Below are positions 50,883 to 59,172 of a stretch of 64,000 nucleotides of DNA, in pieces. A program made the translations under genes and the position numbers. The notes under the pieces were generated by a model. The model did not search any database. It saw nothing but the letters and a program-made list of their open reading frames with translations, and was not told the DNA's origin. Origin of the DNA: Mycolicibacterium bacteremicum (lineage in GTDB: Bacteria; Actinomycetota; Actinomycetes; Mycobacteriales; Mycobacteriaceae); the NCBI RefSeq assembly GCF_943913955.1, contig NZ_CALUAE010000027.1, forward strand, positions 9,720-73,719, read 5' to 3'. Every line of letters begins with the position of its first letter. The stretch's first letter is position 1.

Positions 50883-52367
50883 ATGACCAGCGTGGAAGAG
50901 ACGGGCGTACTGGCCGGCGATGAGCGGATGCTGATCGACGGCGAACTGCAACACACCGCCGGCGGCGCGACCTTCGATGTCATCAACCCGGCCACCGAGC
51001 AGGTCGCCGGGCAGGCCACCGACGGAACCGTCGACGATATGGCACGTGCGGTGGGAGCGGCCCGGCGCGCGTTCGACGAGACGGACTGGTCCCGCGATCT
51101 CGAGTTCCGGTACCACTGCCTGACCCAGTTGCACGAGGCGTTCGAACGCAACAAGGAGCGTCTGCGCCGCATCCTGATCACCGAGGTGGGCTGCCCGGTG
51201 AAGGTGACCGGCAGTCAGATCGAGAGCCCGATCGACGAGGTCAGGCACTGGGCCGAGCACGGTCGGGCATTCGAGTACCTGGTCGACAACGGCGTGCACG
51301 ACACCCCGCTGGGCCCGGCCCGGCGCAAGATCCACTACGAGCCGGTCGGCGTCGTCGGCGCCATCACGCCGTGGAATGTGCCCTTCTATCTGAATGTGGC
51401 CGAAACGGTGCCCGCGCTGATGGCGGGGAACACCGTCGTCCTCAAGCCCGCGCAGCTCACCCCCTGGTCGGGTAGCGAGTACGGGCGCATCGTGGCCGAG
51501 GAGACCGATATCCCGGCCGGGGTGTTCAACGTCGTGGTGAGCAATGCCAACGAGGTCGGTGCCGCCCTGTCGGCAGACCCCCGGGTGGACATGATCACCT
51601 TCACCGGGTCGACCGCGACCGGCCGGGCCATCCTGGCCGCCGGCGCCGCCACCGTGAAGAAGACGCTGCTGGAGTTGGGTGGCAAGAGCGCGCACATCGT
51701 GCTCGATGATGCCGACTTCGCCATGGCGCTGCCGATGGCCGCCCTGATGGCGTGCGTGATGAGCGGGCAGAGCTGCATCCTGCCGAGCCGGATCCTGTTG
51801 CCGCGCAGTCGGTATGACGAGGGTATCGCCATCATGGCTGCGATGATGGAGAACTTCGCGGTGGGCGATCCGTGGGATCCGGCCAACATGCAGGGCCCGC
51901 AGATCAGCCAGACCCAGCGCGAGAAGGTGCTCGGTCTGGTCGCGAACGCCATCGCCGACGGTGCCCGGCTGGTGACCGGTGGTGGTGTGCCCGAGCATCT
52001 GCCGGTGGGCTACTACACCCAGCCCACGCTGCTCGCCGATGTCGACCCCGATTCCCAGATCGCCCAAGAGGAGGTCTTCGGACCGGTGTTGGCGGTCATC
52101 CCGTACGACACCGACGAGCAGGCCATCGCGATAGCCAACAACTCGATCTACGGACTGTCCGGCGAGGTGTCCGGTGGTGATCTGGAGCGGGCCTTCCGGG
52201 TGGCCACCCGGATGCGCACCGGCAACGTGACCATCAACGGCAAGAGCCACTTCGGCATCGGCAGCCCGTTCGGCGGCACCAAGCAGAGCGGGCTGGGTTA
52301 CCGCAACGGCGCCGAGGGCTTCAAGGAGTACCTCGATGCCAAGACCATCGGCCTGCCCGACCAGTGA
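50883..52367 (+). CDS. Aldehyde dehydrogenase family protein
   Basis: A 494-aa NAD(P)-dependent aldehyde dehydrogenase: AITPWNVP, FTGSTATG, catalytic E264 in LELGGKS and catalytic C298 in SGQSCILPSR, EEVFGPVLAV, and a SPFGGTKQSGLGYRNG C-terminal motif. Probably oxidises an aldehyde intermediate to the acid that the CoA transferase could activate (inference). It heads an operon with two SnoaL-like genes; its stop overlaps the first one's GTG by 4 bp (GTGA). Confidence 0.93.
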   Translation: MTSVEETGVLAGDERMLIDGELQHTAGGATFDVINPATEQVAGQATDGTVDDMARAVGAARRAFDETDWSRDLEFRYHCLTQLHEAFERNKERLRRILITEVGCPVKVTGSQIESPIDEVRHWAEHGRAFEYLVDNGVHDTPLGPARRKIHYEPVGVVGAITPWNVPFYLNVAETVPALMAGNTVVLKPAQLTPWSGSEYGRIVAEETDIPAGVFNVVVSNANEVGAALSADPRVDMITFTGSTATGRAILAAGAATVKKTLLELGGKSAHIVLDDADFAMALPMAALMACVMSGQSCILPSRILLPRSRYDEGIAIMAAMMENFAVGDPWDPANMQGPQISQTQREKVLGLVANAIADGARLVTGGGVPEHLPVGYYTQPTLLADVDPDSQIAQEEVFGPVLAVIPYDTDEQAIAIANNSIYGLSGEVSGGDLERAFRVATRMRTGNVTINGKSHFGIGSPFGGTKQSGLGYRNGAEGFKEYLDAKTIGLPDQ

Positions 52368-52756
52368 CGAGCGCGGACGATGTGGAGATCGCGGCCCTGC
52401 TGACCCGGTACTGCCGGGCCGTCGACGCCGGAGACTGGCCGCTGTACCGATCCCTGTTCACCGACGACGCTCACGTCGACTATTCGGCGGCCGGGTTGGT
52501 CGTCGGCTCCGTCGACGAGGCGGTCGCCTACCTCGGCAGGCATCGGGTGTCCATCTCGGTGGGCATGCACTACATCACCAACATCGAGAGCACCGTCGAG
52601 GGTGACACCGCCTCCGCGATCGCCATGTGGTTCAACGCCGTCGGCCTGCCAGGCACCGACACGACGAGCTTCTTCGGCGGCCGCTGGCATGACCATCTGG
52701 TGCGCGGGTCGGACGGTTGGCGGATCCAGAACCTGCGACTGGAGGTGGTGTGGTGA
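52364..52756 (+). CDS. SnoaL/NTF2-like protein 1
   Basis: A 130-aa cone-shaped alpha+beta (SnoaL_4/NTF2-like) protein: VEIAALLTRYCRAVDAGDWP and YRSLFTDDAHVDY at the N-terminus, MHYITNIESTVEGD and LVRGSDGWRIQNLRL later. The fold serves hydratases, isomerases, and ligand-binding or oxygenase small subunits. The GTG start overlaps the aldehyde dehydrogenase stop, and its own stop overlaps the next SnoaL gene. Confidence 0.85.
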   Translation: MTSADDVEIAALLTRYCRAVDAGDWPLYRSLFTDDAHVDYSAAGLVVGSVDEAVAYLGRHRVSISVGMHYITNIESTVEGDTASAIAMWFNAVGLPGTDTTSFFGGRWHDHLVRGSDGWRIQNLRLEVVW

Positions 52757-53166
52757 GCTGGGTGGACGACCAGCTGGCGATCACCGCCCTGCTGCACCGC
52801 TACGCCCGCGCGGTCGATACCGGGGACTGGGAGCTCTACCGGTCGCTGTTCACCGCCGACGCGCACATCGATTACTCCTCGGCCGGTGCGATCAGCGGCT
52901 CACGCGACGAGGTGGTGGACTGGTTCACCGCCACCTGGGGCCTGATCGCGTGGAGCATGCACTACATCACCAATATCGAGGCCGACATCCATGGGGATGC
53001 CGCCACCGTCACGGCCATGTTCTACAACCCGTTTCAGGTTCGCGGCCTGCCCGAGCAGAGCACCTGCGGCGGGTACTACCACCACGAGATGGTGCGCACC
53101 GACGACGGCTGGCGCAGCGCGAACCTGCGCGAGCAAAGCGTGTGGTTCGTCAACAAACCGGGCTAG
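52753..53166 (+). CDS. SnoaL/NTF2-like protein 2
   Basis: A 137-aa paralogue of the preceding gene: LHRYARAVDTGDWELYRSLF, DAHIDYSSAG, MHYITNIEADIHGD, MVRTDDGWRSANLRE. Adjacent overlapping paralogues (GTGA junction) suggest a heteromer or two successive steps. GTG 52753 is chosen over an in-frame ATG at 52717. Its TAG stop overlaps the rlmN stop on the other strand (CTAG). It ends the accessory island. Confidence 0.85.
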   Translation: MSWVDDQLAITALLHRYARAVDTGDWELYRSLFTADAHIDYSSAGAISGSRDEVVDWFTATWGLIAWSMHYITNIEADIHGDAATVTAMFYNPFQVRGLPEQSTCGGYYHHEMVRTDDGWRSANLREQSVWFVNKPG

Positions 53167-54254
53167 CCCTCGGCGGCCAACTGTCCACAGGCAGCGGCGA
53201 TCTCACGACCGCGGGTGTCGCGCACGGTGCAGGACACGCCCTTGGCCTGGACCCGGCGCACGAACTCACGCTCGACCGGTTTCGGACTGGCGTCCCATTC
53301 GCTTCCCGGCGTGGGATTGAGCGGGATCAGGTTGACGTGCACCAGCGGCCCCAGCTTGCTGCGCAACTTCTTGCCCAGCAGATCTGCCCGCCATGGCTGA
53401 TCGTTCACATCCCGGATCAGGGCGTACTCCACCGAGACCCGGCGCCCGGTGACATCGGCGTAGTAGCGGGCGGCGTCGAGCACCTCGTCGACCTTCCAGC
53501 GGTTGTTCACCGGGACCAGGGTGTCGCGCAGTTCGTCATCCGGGGTGTGCAACGACAGGGCCAGTGTCACACCGAGTTTCTCGTCGGCGAGCTTGCGGAT
53601 GGCCGGTGCCAGCCCGACGGTGGACACCGTCACCGACCGCGCGCCGATCCCGAATCCCTCCGGCGGCGGGGCGATGATGCGCTTCACGGCGGCGACGACC
53701 CGGCTGTAGTTGGCCAGCGGCTCCCCCATCCCCATGAAGACGATGTTGGAGAGCCTGCCGTCATGTTCGGAGCGCATCGCCGAGGAGGCCGCCCGCACCT
53801 GCTCGAGGATTTCGGCGGTGGACAGATTGCGTTGCAGACCGCCCTGCCCCGTCGCGCAGAACGGGCACGCCATCCCGCACCCGGCCTGCGAGGAGATGCA
53901 CACCGTGTTGCGCTGCGGGTAGCGCATCAGCACCGACTCGAAGGTGGTGCCGTCCAGGGCGCGCCACAACGTCTTGCGGGTCTCGCCGGCATCGCATTGG
54001 ATTTGGCGAGCCGGGGTGATCAAGGTCGGGAACAGCGCCTCGGCGACCTGCTCGCGGACGGCCGCCGGCAGGTCGGTCATCTCGTGTGCATCGGCGCTCA
54101 ACCGGCCGTAATAGTGGTTGGCCAACTGCTTGGCCCGGAATTTGGGCAGACCGAGCTCGGTGACGGCCGCGACCCGGCCGTCGGCATCGAGGTCGGCGAG
54201 GTGCCGCGGCGGCAGTCCGCGTCGCGGTGCATCGAAAACCAATTCCTGCTTCAT
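53163..54254 (-). CDS. rlmN: 23S rRNA (adenine-2503-C2)-methyltransferase
   Basis: Radical-SAM dual-specificity methyltransferase acting on 23S rRNA A2503 and some tRNAs; cytosolic. The 363-aa protein has the cluster cysteines C126, C130 and C133 in AGCGMACPFCATG, GMGEPLANY, and the conserved cysteine near the C-terminus (AAACGQL) that carries the methyl intermediate in RlmN. Start ATG 54254. Conserved neighbour of cdsA-frr-pyrH in mycobacteria; here a LysR/EamA pair intervenes. Confidence 0.96.
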   Translation of the reverse strand: MKQELVFDAPRRGLPPRHLADLDADGRVAAVTELGLPKFRAKQLANHYYGRLSADAHEMTDLPAAVREQVAEALFPTLITPARQIQCDAGETRKTLWRALDGTTFESVLMRYPQRNTVCISSQAGCGMACPFCATGQGGLQRNLSTAEILEQVRAASSAMRSEHDGRLSNIVFMGMGEPLANYSRVVAAVKRIIAPPPEGFGIGARSVTVSTVGLAPAIRKLADEKLGVTLALSLHTPDDELRDTLVPVNNRWKVDEVLDAARYYADVTGRRVSVEYALIRDVNDQPWRADLLGKKLRSKLGPLVHVNLIPLNPTPGSEWDASPKPVEREFVRRVQAKGVSCTVRDTRGREIAAACGQLAAEG

Positions 54255-54268
54255 CGTCAGCTCCAGTA

Positions 54269-55120
54269 TCAGGCTTGTTCGGCCAGCACGTCACGTACGG
54301 TCTGCTCGACCGCCTCCAGGACCGCGGAATCCATCCCGGTGCGGCCGCGCACGAACACCGAGGCCCGGTTGGCCGGCGGTAGTCCCTCGGCCGGGCACAA
54401 CCCGTCGGGCAAGCGGCCGATCATCGGCAGCAGCGCCACTCCCAGACCCGACCGGACGGCCGCGTACAGGCCCGACAGATCGGCGGATTCGGCGGCGATG
54501 CGGTAGTCGGTGCCCAGTCGTTCCAGGGTGGCGAAGGTCGGCTCGCGCAGCGTGCAGGGTTCGGAGAACATCACCACGGGCAGCGGTTGCCCCGCCGACA
54601 GCTCGAAACCACGGCCGGACACCCATTTCAGCGCCAGCATTCCGGATGCGTGCGCGGGGTCCAGGCCGGAGCCGTCCAGCATGACGGCCAGGTCGACGTG
54701 CCCGTGTTCGATCGCGTCGGCCAGCATGACGTTGCGGTCGAGGCGGAACCGCAACCGCCAGTCCGGCAGCCGTTCACCGAGGGCGGCGGTCAGCCGGGGC
54801 AACATCACGTCGGCGCCGTGCTCGGTCGCCCCGATCAACAGGACCCGTTCCTCGGCGGCCCCGAGGTCGAGCAGCGCGGCATCGTGCGCGGCGAGGATGG
54901 TGCGCGCGTGGCCGAGCACGCGGTGCCCCAGCTCGGTGAAGGCGATACCACGGCCGGACCGTTCGACGACCGGGCCGCCGACGACGGCCTCGATACGGCG
55001 CACGTGCTGGCTGACCGCCGACTGCGTCATGTGCAACACCGCCGCCGCGCGGTGAAACCCGCCACAGTCCGCGACCGCGACGACGCTGCGCAGCGGCGCG
55101 ATATCGAGGACCTGACCCAT
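54269..55120 (-). CDS. LysR-family transcriptional regulator
   Basis: A 283-aa LTTR. The N-terminal HTH reads FHRAAAVLHMTQSAVSQHVR (about 22-41), followed by the linker helix and a periplasmic-binding-type effector domain (about 90-280). ATG 55120. It is divergent from the EamA transporter gene, and a palindrome lies between them, the classic LTTR layout; it probably controls the exporter in response to its substrate. Confidence 0.92.
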   Translation of the reverse strand: MGQVLDIAPLRSVVAVADCGGFHRAAAVLHMTQSAVSQHVRRIEAVVGGPVVERSGRGIAFTELGHRVLGHARTILAAHDAALLDLGAAEERVLLIGATEHGADVMLPRLTAALGERLPDWRLRFRLDRNVMLADAIEHGHVDLAVMLDGSGLDPAHASGMLALKWVSGRGFELSAGQPLPVVMFSEPCTLREPTFATLERLGTDYRIAAESADLSGLYAAVRSGLGVALLPMIGRLPDGLCPAEGLPPANRASVFVRGRTGMDSAVLEAVEQTVRDVLAEQA

Positions 55121-55202
55121 GCCGACAAGGTACTCCGATCAGCGGTAACGATCAAAAGACCGCAGAAGACCACGCAGTTTCGCCCGACAGACGCATCGAT
55201 TG

Positions 55203-55227
55203 ATCACGATTGTCGATCGATCGTGAT
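55203..55227. promoter_or_regulatory. Candidate LysR operator
   Basis: ATCACGAT (55203-55210) and ATCGTGAT (55220-55227) form perfect 8-bp arms around 9 bp, with an internal ATCGAT-rich spacer. It lies between the divergent LysR and EamA genes, 83 bp from the LysR start and 42 bp from the EamA start. Confidence 0.65.
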
Positions 55228-55268
55228 TGCCGATATTCGTTGGACCGGGCCCGCCGGCAACCCCCACC

Positions 55269-56240
55269 ATGAGAAACATGACGCCGACCCGGATGCCGAT
55301 GCGCACGGCGACCGCCGTGACCTTCTTCTATACGCTGGGATACCCGATCGGCAACATCGCCGTCCACGCGTTGTCGCCGATGGCCGTGCTGGCGTTGCGA
55401 TTCGGTCTTGCCGGCACCATCCTCGGCATCTGGGCGCTGGCCGCGCGGGTGCGAATCCCGACCGGGCGCACCCTGGCTCATGTCGCGGTGGCGGGACTGT
55501 TGATGCAGGCCGTCCAGTTCTGCGCGCTCTACGTGGCCATCCAACGCGGCGCGCCCGCGGTGCTGTGCGCGGTGGTCATCGCGATGAACCCGGTCGCCAC
55601 CGCCCTGCTGGCCGCGGCGTTCCTGCGTGACCGGTTGACCCCGGGCCGGATCGTCGCCCTGGTGCTGGGCGTGGCCGCGGTGCTCGCCGCGTGTGCCACC
55701 CGACTGATCGCAACCGGTGGTGTCGATCCCGTGGTCGGACTGTTGCTCGTGGCCCTGCTGGGCCTGGCCGCCGGTGGGGTCTACCAGCAGCGTTTCTGTG
55801 CCGATGTCGACTTCCGGGCGTCCACATCGGTGCAGAACCTGGTGGCCTTCGTCCCGGCGCTCGCGCTGGCGCTGACCACCCCGGTCGTCGTCCACGATGC
55901 CGCCCGGGCCGCGCTCGGGGTCGCCGGCGTGGTTCTGCTCAACGCGGTGATCGGGGTGTCGATGTATGTCCGGGCGATCAACCTGCACGGCGCGTCCTCG
56001 GTGGCCATGCTGTTCTGCGTCATCCCCGCGGTTGCCGGCGTGCTGTCCTGGCTGATGCTCGGCGAGCGCGTCGACATCGGGATCGGGGCCGGCCTGGTGC
56101 TGGGCGCGCTGGCGTGCTGGCTGAACGCACGGTCGGGGCGCAGCCGGGGGTCAGGCAAGCAGTGTGAGGACGATCCAGCCGACGACGGCCGAGGGCAGCA
56201 TCGCGTCGATGCGGTCCATGATGCCGCCGTGCCCCGGTAG
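55269..56240 (+). CDS. EamA/DMT-family exporter
   Basis: A 323-aa drug/metabolite transporter with about 10 hydrophobic helices in two EamA repeats (first about 10-140, second about 155-290). The C-terminal tail after LGALACWLNARSGRS is hydrophilic and runs 90 bp into the opposite-strand cdsA gene. Start ATG 55269, or ATG 55278. Substrate unknown; the divergent LysR regulator suggests export of an amino acid or small metabolite. Confidence 0.88.
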   Translation: MRNMTPTRMPMRTATAVTFFYTLGYPIGNIAVHALSPMAVLALRFGLAGTILGIWALAARVRIPTGRTLAHVAVAGLLMQAVQFCALYVAIQRGAPAVLCAVVIAMNPVATALLAAAFLRDRLTPGRIVALVLGVAAVLAACATRLIATGGVDPVVGLLLVALLGLAAGGVYQQRFCADVDFRASTSVQNLVAFVPALALALTTPVVVHDAARAALGVAGVVLLNAVIGVSMYVRAINLHGASSVAMLFCVIPAVAGVLSWLMLGERVDIGIGAGLVLGALACWLNARSGRSRGSGKQCEDDPADDGRGQHRVDAVHDAAVPR

Positions 56241-57020
56241 CAGTGTGCCCATGTCCTTGATGCCGAGATCCCGCTTGACCTGAGACTCGACCAGGTCGCC
56301 CAGGACACCGGTGATGACCAGGAGAACCCCGAGTGGCACACCGATCCAGGCCGGCTTGTCGAGCAGGAAGGTGACCGACAGGATCGCCGCGGCGGTGCCG
56401 AAGACCAGCGAGCCGCCCAGGCCCTCCCAGGATTTCTTGGGGCTGATCGCCGGCGCCATCAGATGCTTGCCGAACAGCACGCCGGCGACATATCCGCCGA
56501 TATCGGCGAACACCACGGTCGCGATGACGGTGAACACCCGCCCGCCGCCGTCCTCGGCGAAGATCAGCAGCGCGGTGAACGCCGCGAACATGGGCACCCA
56601 GGTGGCCAGCAGCACCGACACCGCGATATCGCGCAGATAGTTGACGGGTTGTTTGTTCAGCCCCTGGCCCAGAAGCCGCCAGACCATGCAGATGACGATG
56701 GTTCCGGCGTAGGCACCGAGCAGTCCTGTCGCCCCGAAGGGCCAGGTCAACCAGATCATCGCCTGCCCGCCGACCAGCAGTGGCACGGTCGGCAGCGCGA
56801 AGCCCTGCTCCCGCAGGCGCCGGATCACCTCATGGGTGGCGATCGCGATCGCCACCGCCAGCAGCGGCAGCCACCACAGCGGTGCGAACAGCAGCGTGCC
56901 GATCGCCAGCCCACCCAGGACGACGCCGACGGCAATGGCCGCGGGCAGGTCACGGCCTGCGCGCGAAGATTTTTTGGGTGGGTCGGCGTCTACCACTGGA
57001 CTGCCCTGCTGAAAGGTCAT
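56151..57020 (-). CDS. cdsA: Phosphatidate cytidylyltransferase
   Basis: Makes CDP-diacylglycerol from phosphatidic acid and CTP, in the membrane. The 289-aa protein has about 7-8 membrane segments after a charged N-terminus. The family signature near the C-terminus is intact: SQVKRDLGIKDMGTLLPGHG followed by GIMDRIDAMLPSA. ATG 57020 shares one base with the frr stop (TGATG). Its 3' 90 bp overlap the EamA gene. Confidence 0.96.
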   Translation of the reverse strand: MTFQQGSPVVDADPPKKSSRAGRDLPAAIAVGVVLGGLAIGTLLFAPLWWLPLLAVAIAIATHEVIRRLREQGFALPTVPLLVGGQAMIWLTWPFGATGLLGAYAGTIVICMVWRLLGQGLNKQPVNYLRDIAVSVLLATWVPMFAAFTALLIFAEDGGGRVFTVIATVVFADIGGYVAGVLFGKHLMAPAISPKKSWEGLGGSLVFGTAAAILSVTFLLDKPAWIGVPLGVLLVITGVLGDLVESQVKRDLGIKDMGTLLPGHGGIMDRIDAMLPSAVVGWIVLTLLA

Positions 57021-57577
57021 CAGACCTCCAACAGCTCGCCTTCTTTGTGCTTGACCAACTCGTCGATCTGGTTCACATACTGCCCGGTGGTCTTGTCCAG
57101 ATCCTTCTCGGCGCGCCCGACCTCGTCCTCGCCGGCCTCGCCGTCCTTCTTGATGCGGGCCAGTTCGTCCATCGCCTTGCGCCGGATGTTGCGCACCGAG
57201 ACCTTGGCGTCCTCGCCCTTGCCCTTGGCCTGCTTGACCAGTTCGCGGCGGCGCTCCTCGGTGAGCTGCGGGACCGAGATCCGGATGACGCTGCCGTCGT
57301 TGGAGGGATTGACGCCCAGATCGGAGTTGCGGATCGCGTCCTCGATGGCCTTGAGCTGGTTGGCCTCGTACGGCTTGATGACGACCAATCGCGCCTCCGG
57401 CACGTTGATGCTGGAGAGCTGGGTGATCGGTGTCATCGAGCCGTAGTAATCGATGTTCAGGCGGGAGAACATACCGGGATTGGCACGGCCGGTGCGGATC
57501 GACGACAGGTCGTCGCGAGCCACCGACACCGCCTTCTCCATCTTCTCCTCGGCGTCGAAGAGGGTTTCGTCGATCAC
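57020..57577 (-). CDS. frr: Ribosome recycling factor
   Basis: Releases ribosomes from mRNA with EF-G after termination. The 185-aa length and sequence are typical: SIRTGRANPGMFSRLNIDYYG, EARLVVIKPYE, NPSNDGSVIRISVPQLTEER and a C-terminal helix with DELVKHKEGELLEV. GTG 57577 has AAGGAGAT upstream. Part of the pyrH-frr-cdsA cluster. Confidence 0.98.
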   Translation of the reverse strand: MIDETLFDAEEKMEKAVSVARDDLSSIRTGRANPGMFSRLNIDYYGSMTPITQLSSINVPEARLVVIKPYEANQLKAIEDAIRNSDLGVNPSNDGSVIRISVPQLTEERRRELVKQAKGKGEDAKVSVRNIRRKAMDELARIKKDGEAGEDEVGRAEKDLDKTTGQYVNQIDELVKHKEGELLEV

Positions 57578-57601
57578 GTGTCTATCTCCTTCAGGGCGCG
57601 C

Positions 57602-58345
57602 TCAGCTGGTGACCAGTGTTCCGATCTTCTCACCTGCGACCGCTCGCGCGATATTGCCGTCGGTGAGGAGATTGAACACCAGGATCGGCATGCCGTTGTC
57701 CATGCAGAGGCTGAAGGCGGTCGAATCGGCCACCTGCAGGCCCCGGTCGATCACTTCGCGGTGGGTGATGGCGGTCAGCAGCTGCGCGTCCGGGTCCTTG
57801 CGCGGGTCGGCGGTGAAGACACCGTCGACGGCCTTGGCCATGAGCACCACCTCGGCGCCGATCTCGAGTGCGCGCTGCGCGGCGGTGGTGTCGGTGGAGA
57901 AGTACGGCAACCCCATGCCGGCACCGAAGATGACGACCCGCCCCTTCTCCAGGTGCCTGCGCGCCCGCAGCGGGATGTAGGGCTCGGCGACCTGACCCAT
58001 CGTGATGGCGGTCTGCACCCGGGTGTCGATGCCTTCCTTCTGCAGGAAGTCCTGCAGGGCAAGGCTGTTCATCACGGTGCCGAGCATGCCCATGTAGTCG
58101 CTGCGGGTGCGTTCCATCCCGCGCTGCTGCAGTTGGGCGCCGCGGAAGAAGTTGCCGCCGCCGATGACGACGGCGACCTGCGCGCCGGCCCGCACGACGT
58201 CGGCGATCTGGCGGGCGACCAGGGCGACGACGTCGGGGTCGAGTCCGACCTGGCCGCCGCCGAACATCTCACCGCCGAGTTTGAGCAGGACCCGCGTATA
58301 GGCGGGTCGAATGATCCCGGGGCTCGTGCTGCCTGGCTCGGCCAT
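57602..58345 (-). CDS. pyrH: UMP kinase
   Basis: Phosphorylates UMP to UDP, the bacterial hexameric type. The 247-aa protein has VLLKLGGEMFGGG, VAVVIGGGNFFRG, GAGMGLPYFSTDTTAA and KAVDGVFTADPRKDPDA. ATG 58345 is chosen for AAGGAG about 8 nt upstream; longer upstream frames are spurious. 24 bp ahead of frr. Confidence 0.97.
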   Translation of the reverse strand: MAEPGSTSPGIIRPAYTRVLLKLGGEMFGGGQVGLDPDVVALVARQIADVVRAGAQVAVVIGGGNFFRGAQLQQRGMERTRSDYMGMLGTVMNSLALQDFLQKEGIDTRVQTAITMGQVAEPYIPLRARRHLEKGRVVIFGAGMGLPYFSTDTTAAQRALEIGAEVVLMAKAVDGVFTADPRKDPDAQLLTAITHREVIDRGLQVADSTAFSLCMDNGMPILVFNLLTDGNIARAVAGEKIGTLVTS

Positions 58346-58439
58346 CAGACTCCTTCGGTCCCGCGACACCTGATCCGCAGTCAATCCTGCCTCATGACGG
58401 TGTCCCGGCGACTTCGGGGTGCGAGGCGCGTGTCGCGTC

Positions 58440-59126
58440 TCAGGCCAGATGCGCCGACAGCAGCCAGGCACCGACCGATTTGAGACCGCCGTCCTCGTCG
58501 CGGATGTCGGTCGGCGCGAACGGCCCGGCGGCGACGACCGCAGCGGGCAGGTTGGCGTGGATGCGGGCGGGCCGGATCTCGTCGATCTGCCAGTACCTGC
58601 CGACGACCGCACGCAGTTCGGGCTCGGTGACGGCGTGCACCGGGCCGCCGGCGGGCAGCGCCCCGGCGTCGAAGACCAGGACGAAATAGGAGGCGCCCGG
58701 TGCGGCGGCCCGCACGATCGACTGCTGATATCCCTCGCGCAGTTCGACCGGCATGGAGTGGAAGAGCGTCGAATCGATGATGGTGCCGAAGCGGCCGTCG
58801 TAGCCGGTGAACGCACTGATGTCGGCGACATCGAAGGAGGCGTTGGCCAGTCCGCGGGCGGCAGCCTGCGCGCGGGCCAGGTCGATCGCGGTCGGCGAGA
58901 GATCGAGGCCCACCGTGGTGAACCCGCGGGCGGCCAGTTCCAGCGCGGTGGCGGCCTCGCCGCACCCGGCGTCGAGCACCTCGCCGTGCACCTGCCCGGA
59001 CTCGATGAGCGCGGCGATCTCGGGTTGCGGGGCGCCGATGCTCCACGGCGGACGGGCGCCCTCGAATTCGGGTGCGTCGCCGCGGTAGGCCTGTTCGAAC
59101 ATGTCCTGCGGTTCCGGTGCGGTCAT
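58440..59126 (-). CDS. SAM-dependent methyltransferase next to a MarR regulator
   Basis: A 228-aa class I methyltransferase with motif I VLDAGCGEAATALELAARG (about 50-68), motif II VGLDLSPTAIDLAR and FDVADISAF. It resembles thiopurine/tellurite-type or UbiE-like small-molecule methyltransferases, with PPWSIGAPQPEI upstream of motif I. ATG 59126. It is divergent from the MarR gene, with two inverted repeats between, so MarR probably controls it, perhaps in response to a toxic compound. Confidence 0.85.
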   Translation of the reverse strand: MTAPEPQDMFEQAYRGDAPEFEGARPPWSIGAPQPEIAALIESGQVHGEVLDAGCGEAATALELAARGFTTVGLDLSPTAIDLARAQAAARGLANASFDVADISAFTGYDGRFGTIIDSTLFHSMPVELREGYQQSIVRAAAPGASYFVLVFDAGALPAGGPVHAVTEPELRAVVGRYWQIDEIRPARIHANLPAAVVAAGPFAPTDIRDEDGGLKSVGAWLLSAHLA

Positions 59127-59135
59127 GATTCCGGT

Positions 59136-59154
59136 ATATCAATGTGGTTGATAT
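59136..59154. promoter_or_regulatory. MarR operator 1
   Basis: ATATCAA-TGTGG-TTGATAT, perfect 7-bp arms with a 5-bp spacer, 10 bp upstream of the methyltransferase start. Confidence 0.78.
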
Positions 59155-59155
59155 G

Positions 59156-59172
59156 TGTCAAGATGGTTGACA
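59156..59172. promoter_or_regulatory. MarR operator 2
   Basis: TGTCAA-GATGG-TTGACA, perfect 6-bp arms with the same 5-bp spacing, centred 19 bp from operator 1 and overlapping the MarR start codons. Predicts autorepression. Confidence 0.78.

Noticed and set aside
31525..53162. Prophage or integrative element
   Set aside because: No integrase, phage structural gene, transposase or flanking direct repeat was found; the HNH protein alone is a widespread chromosomal family.
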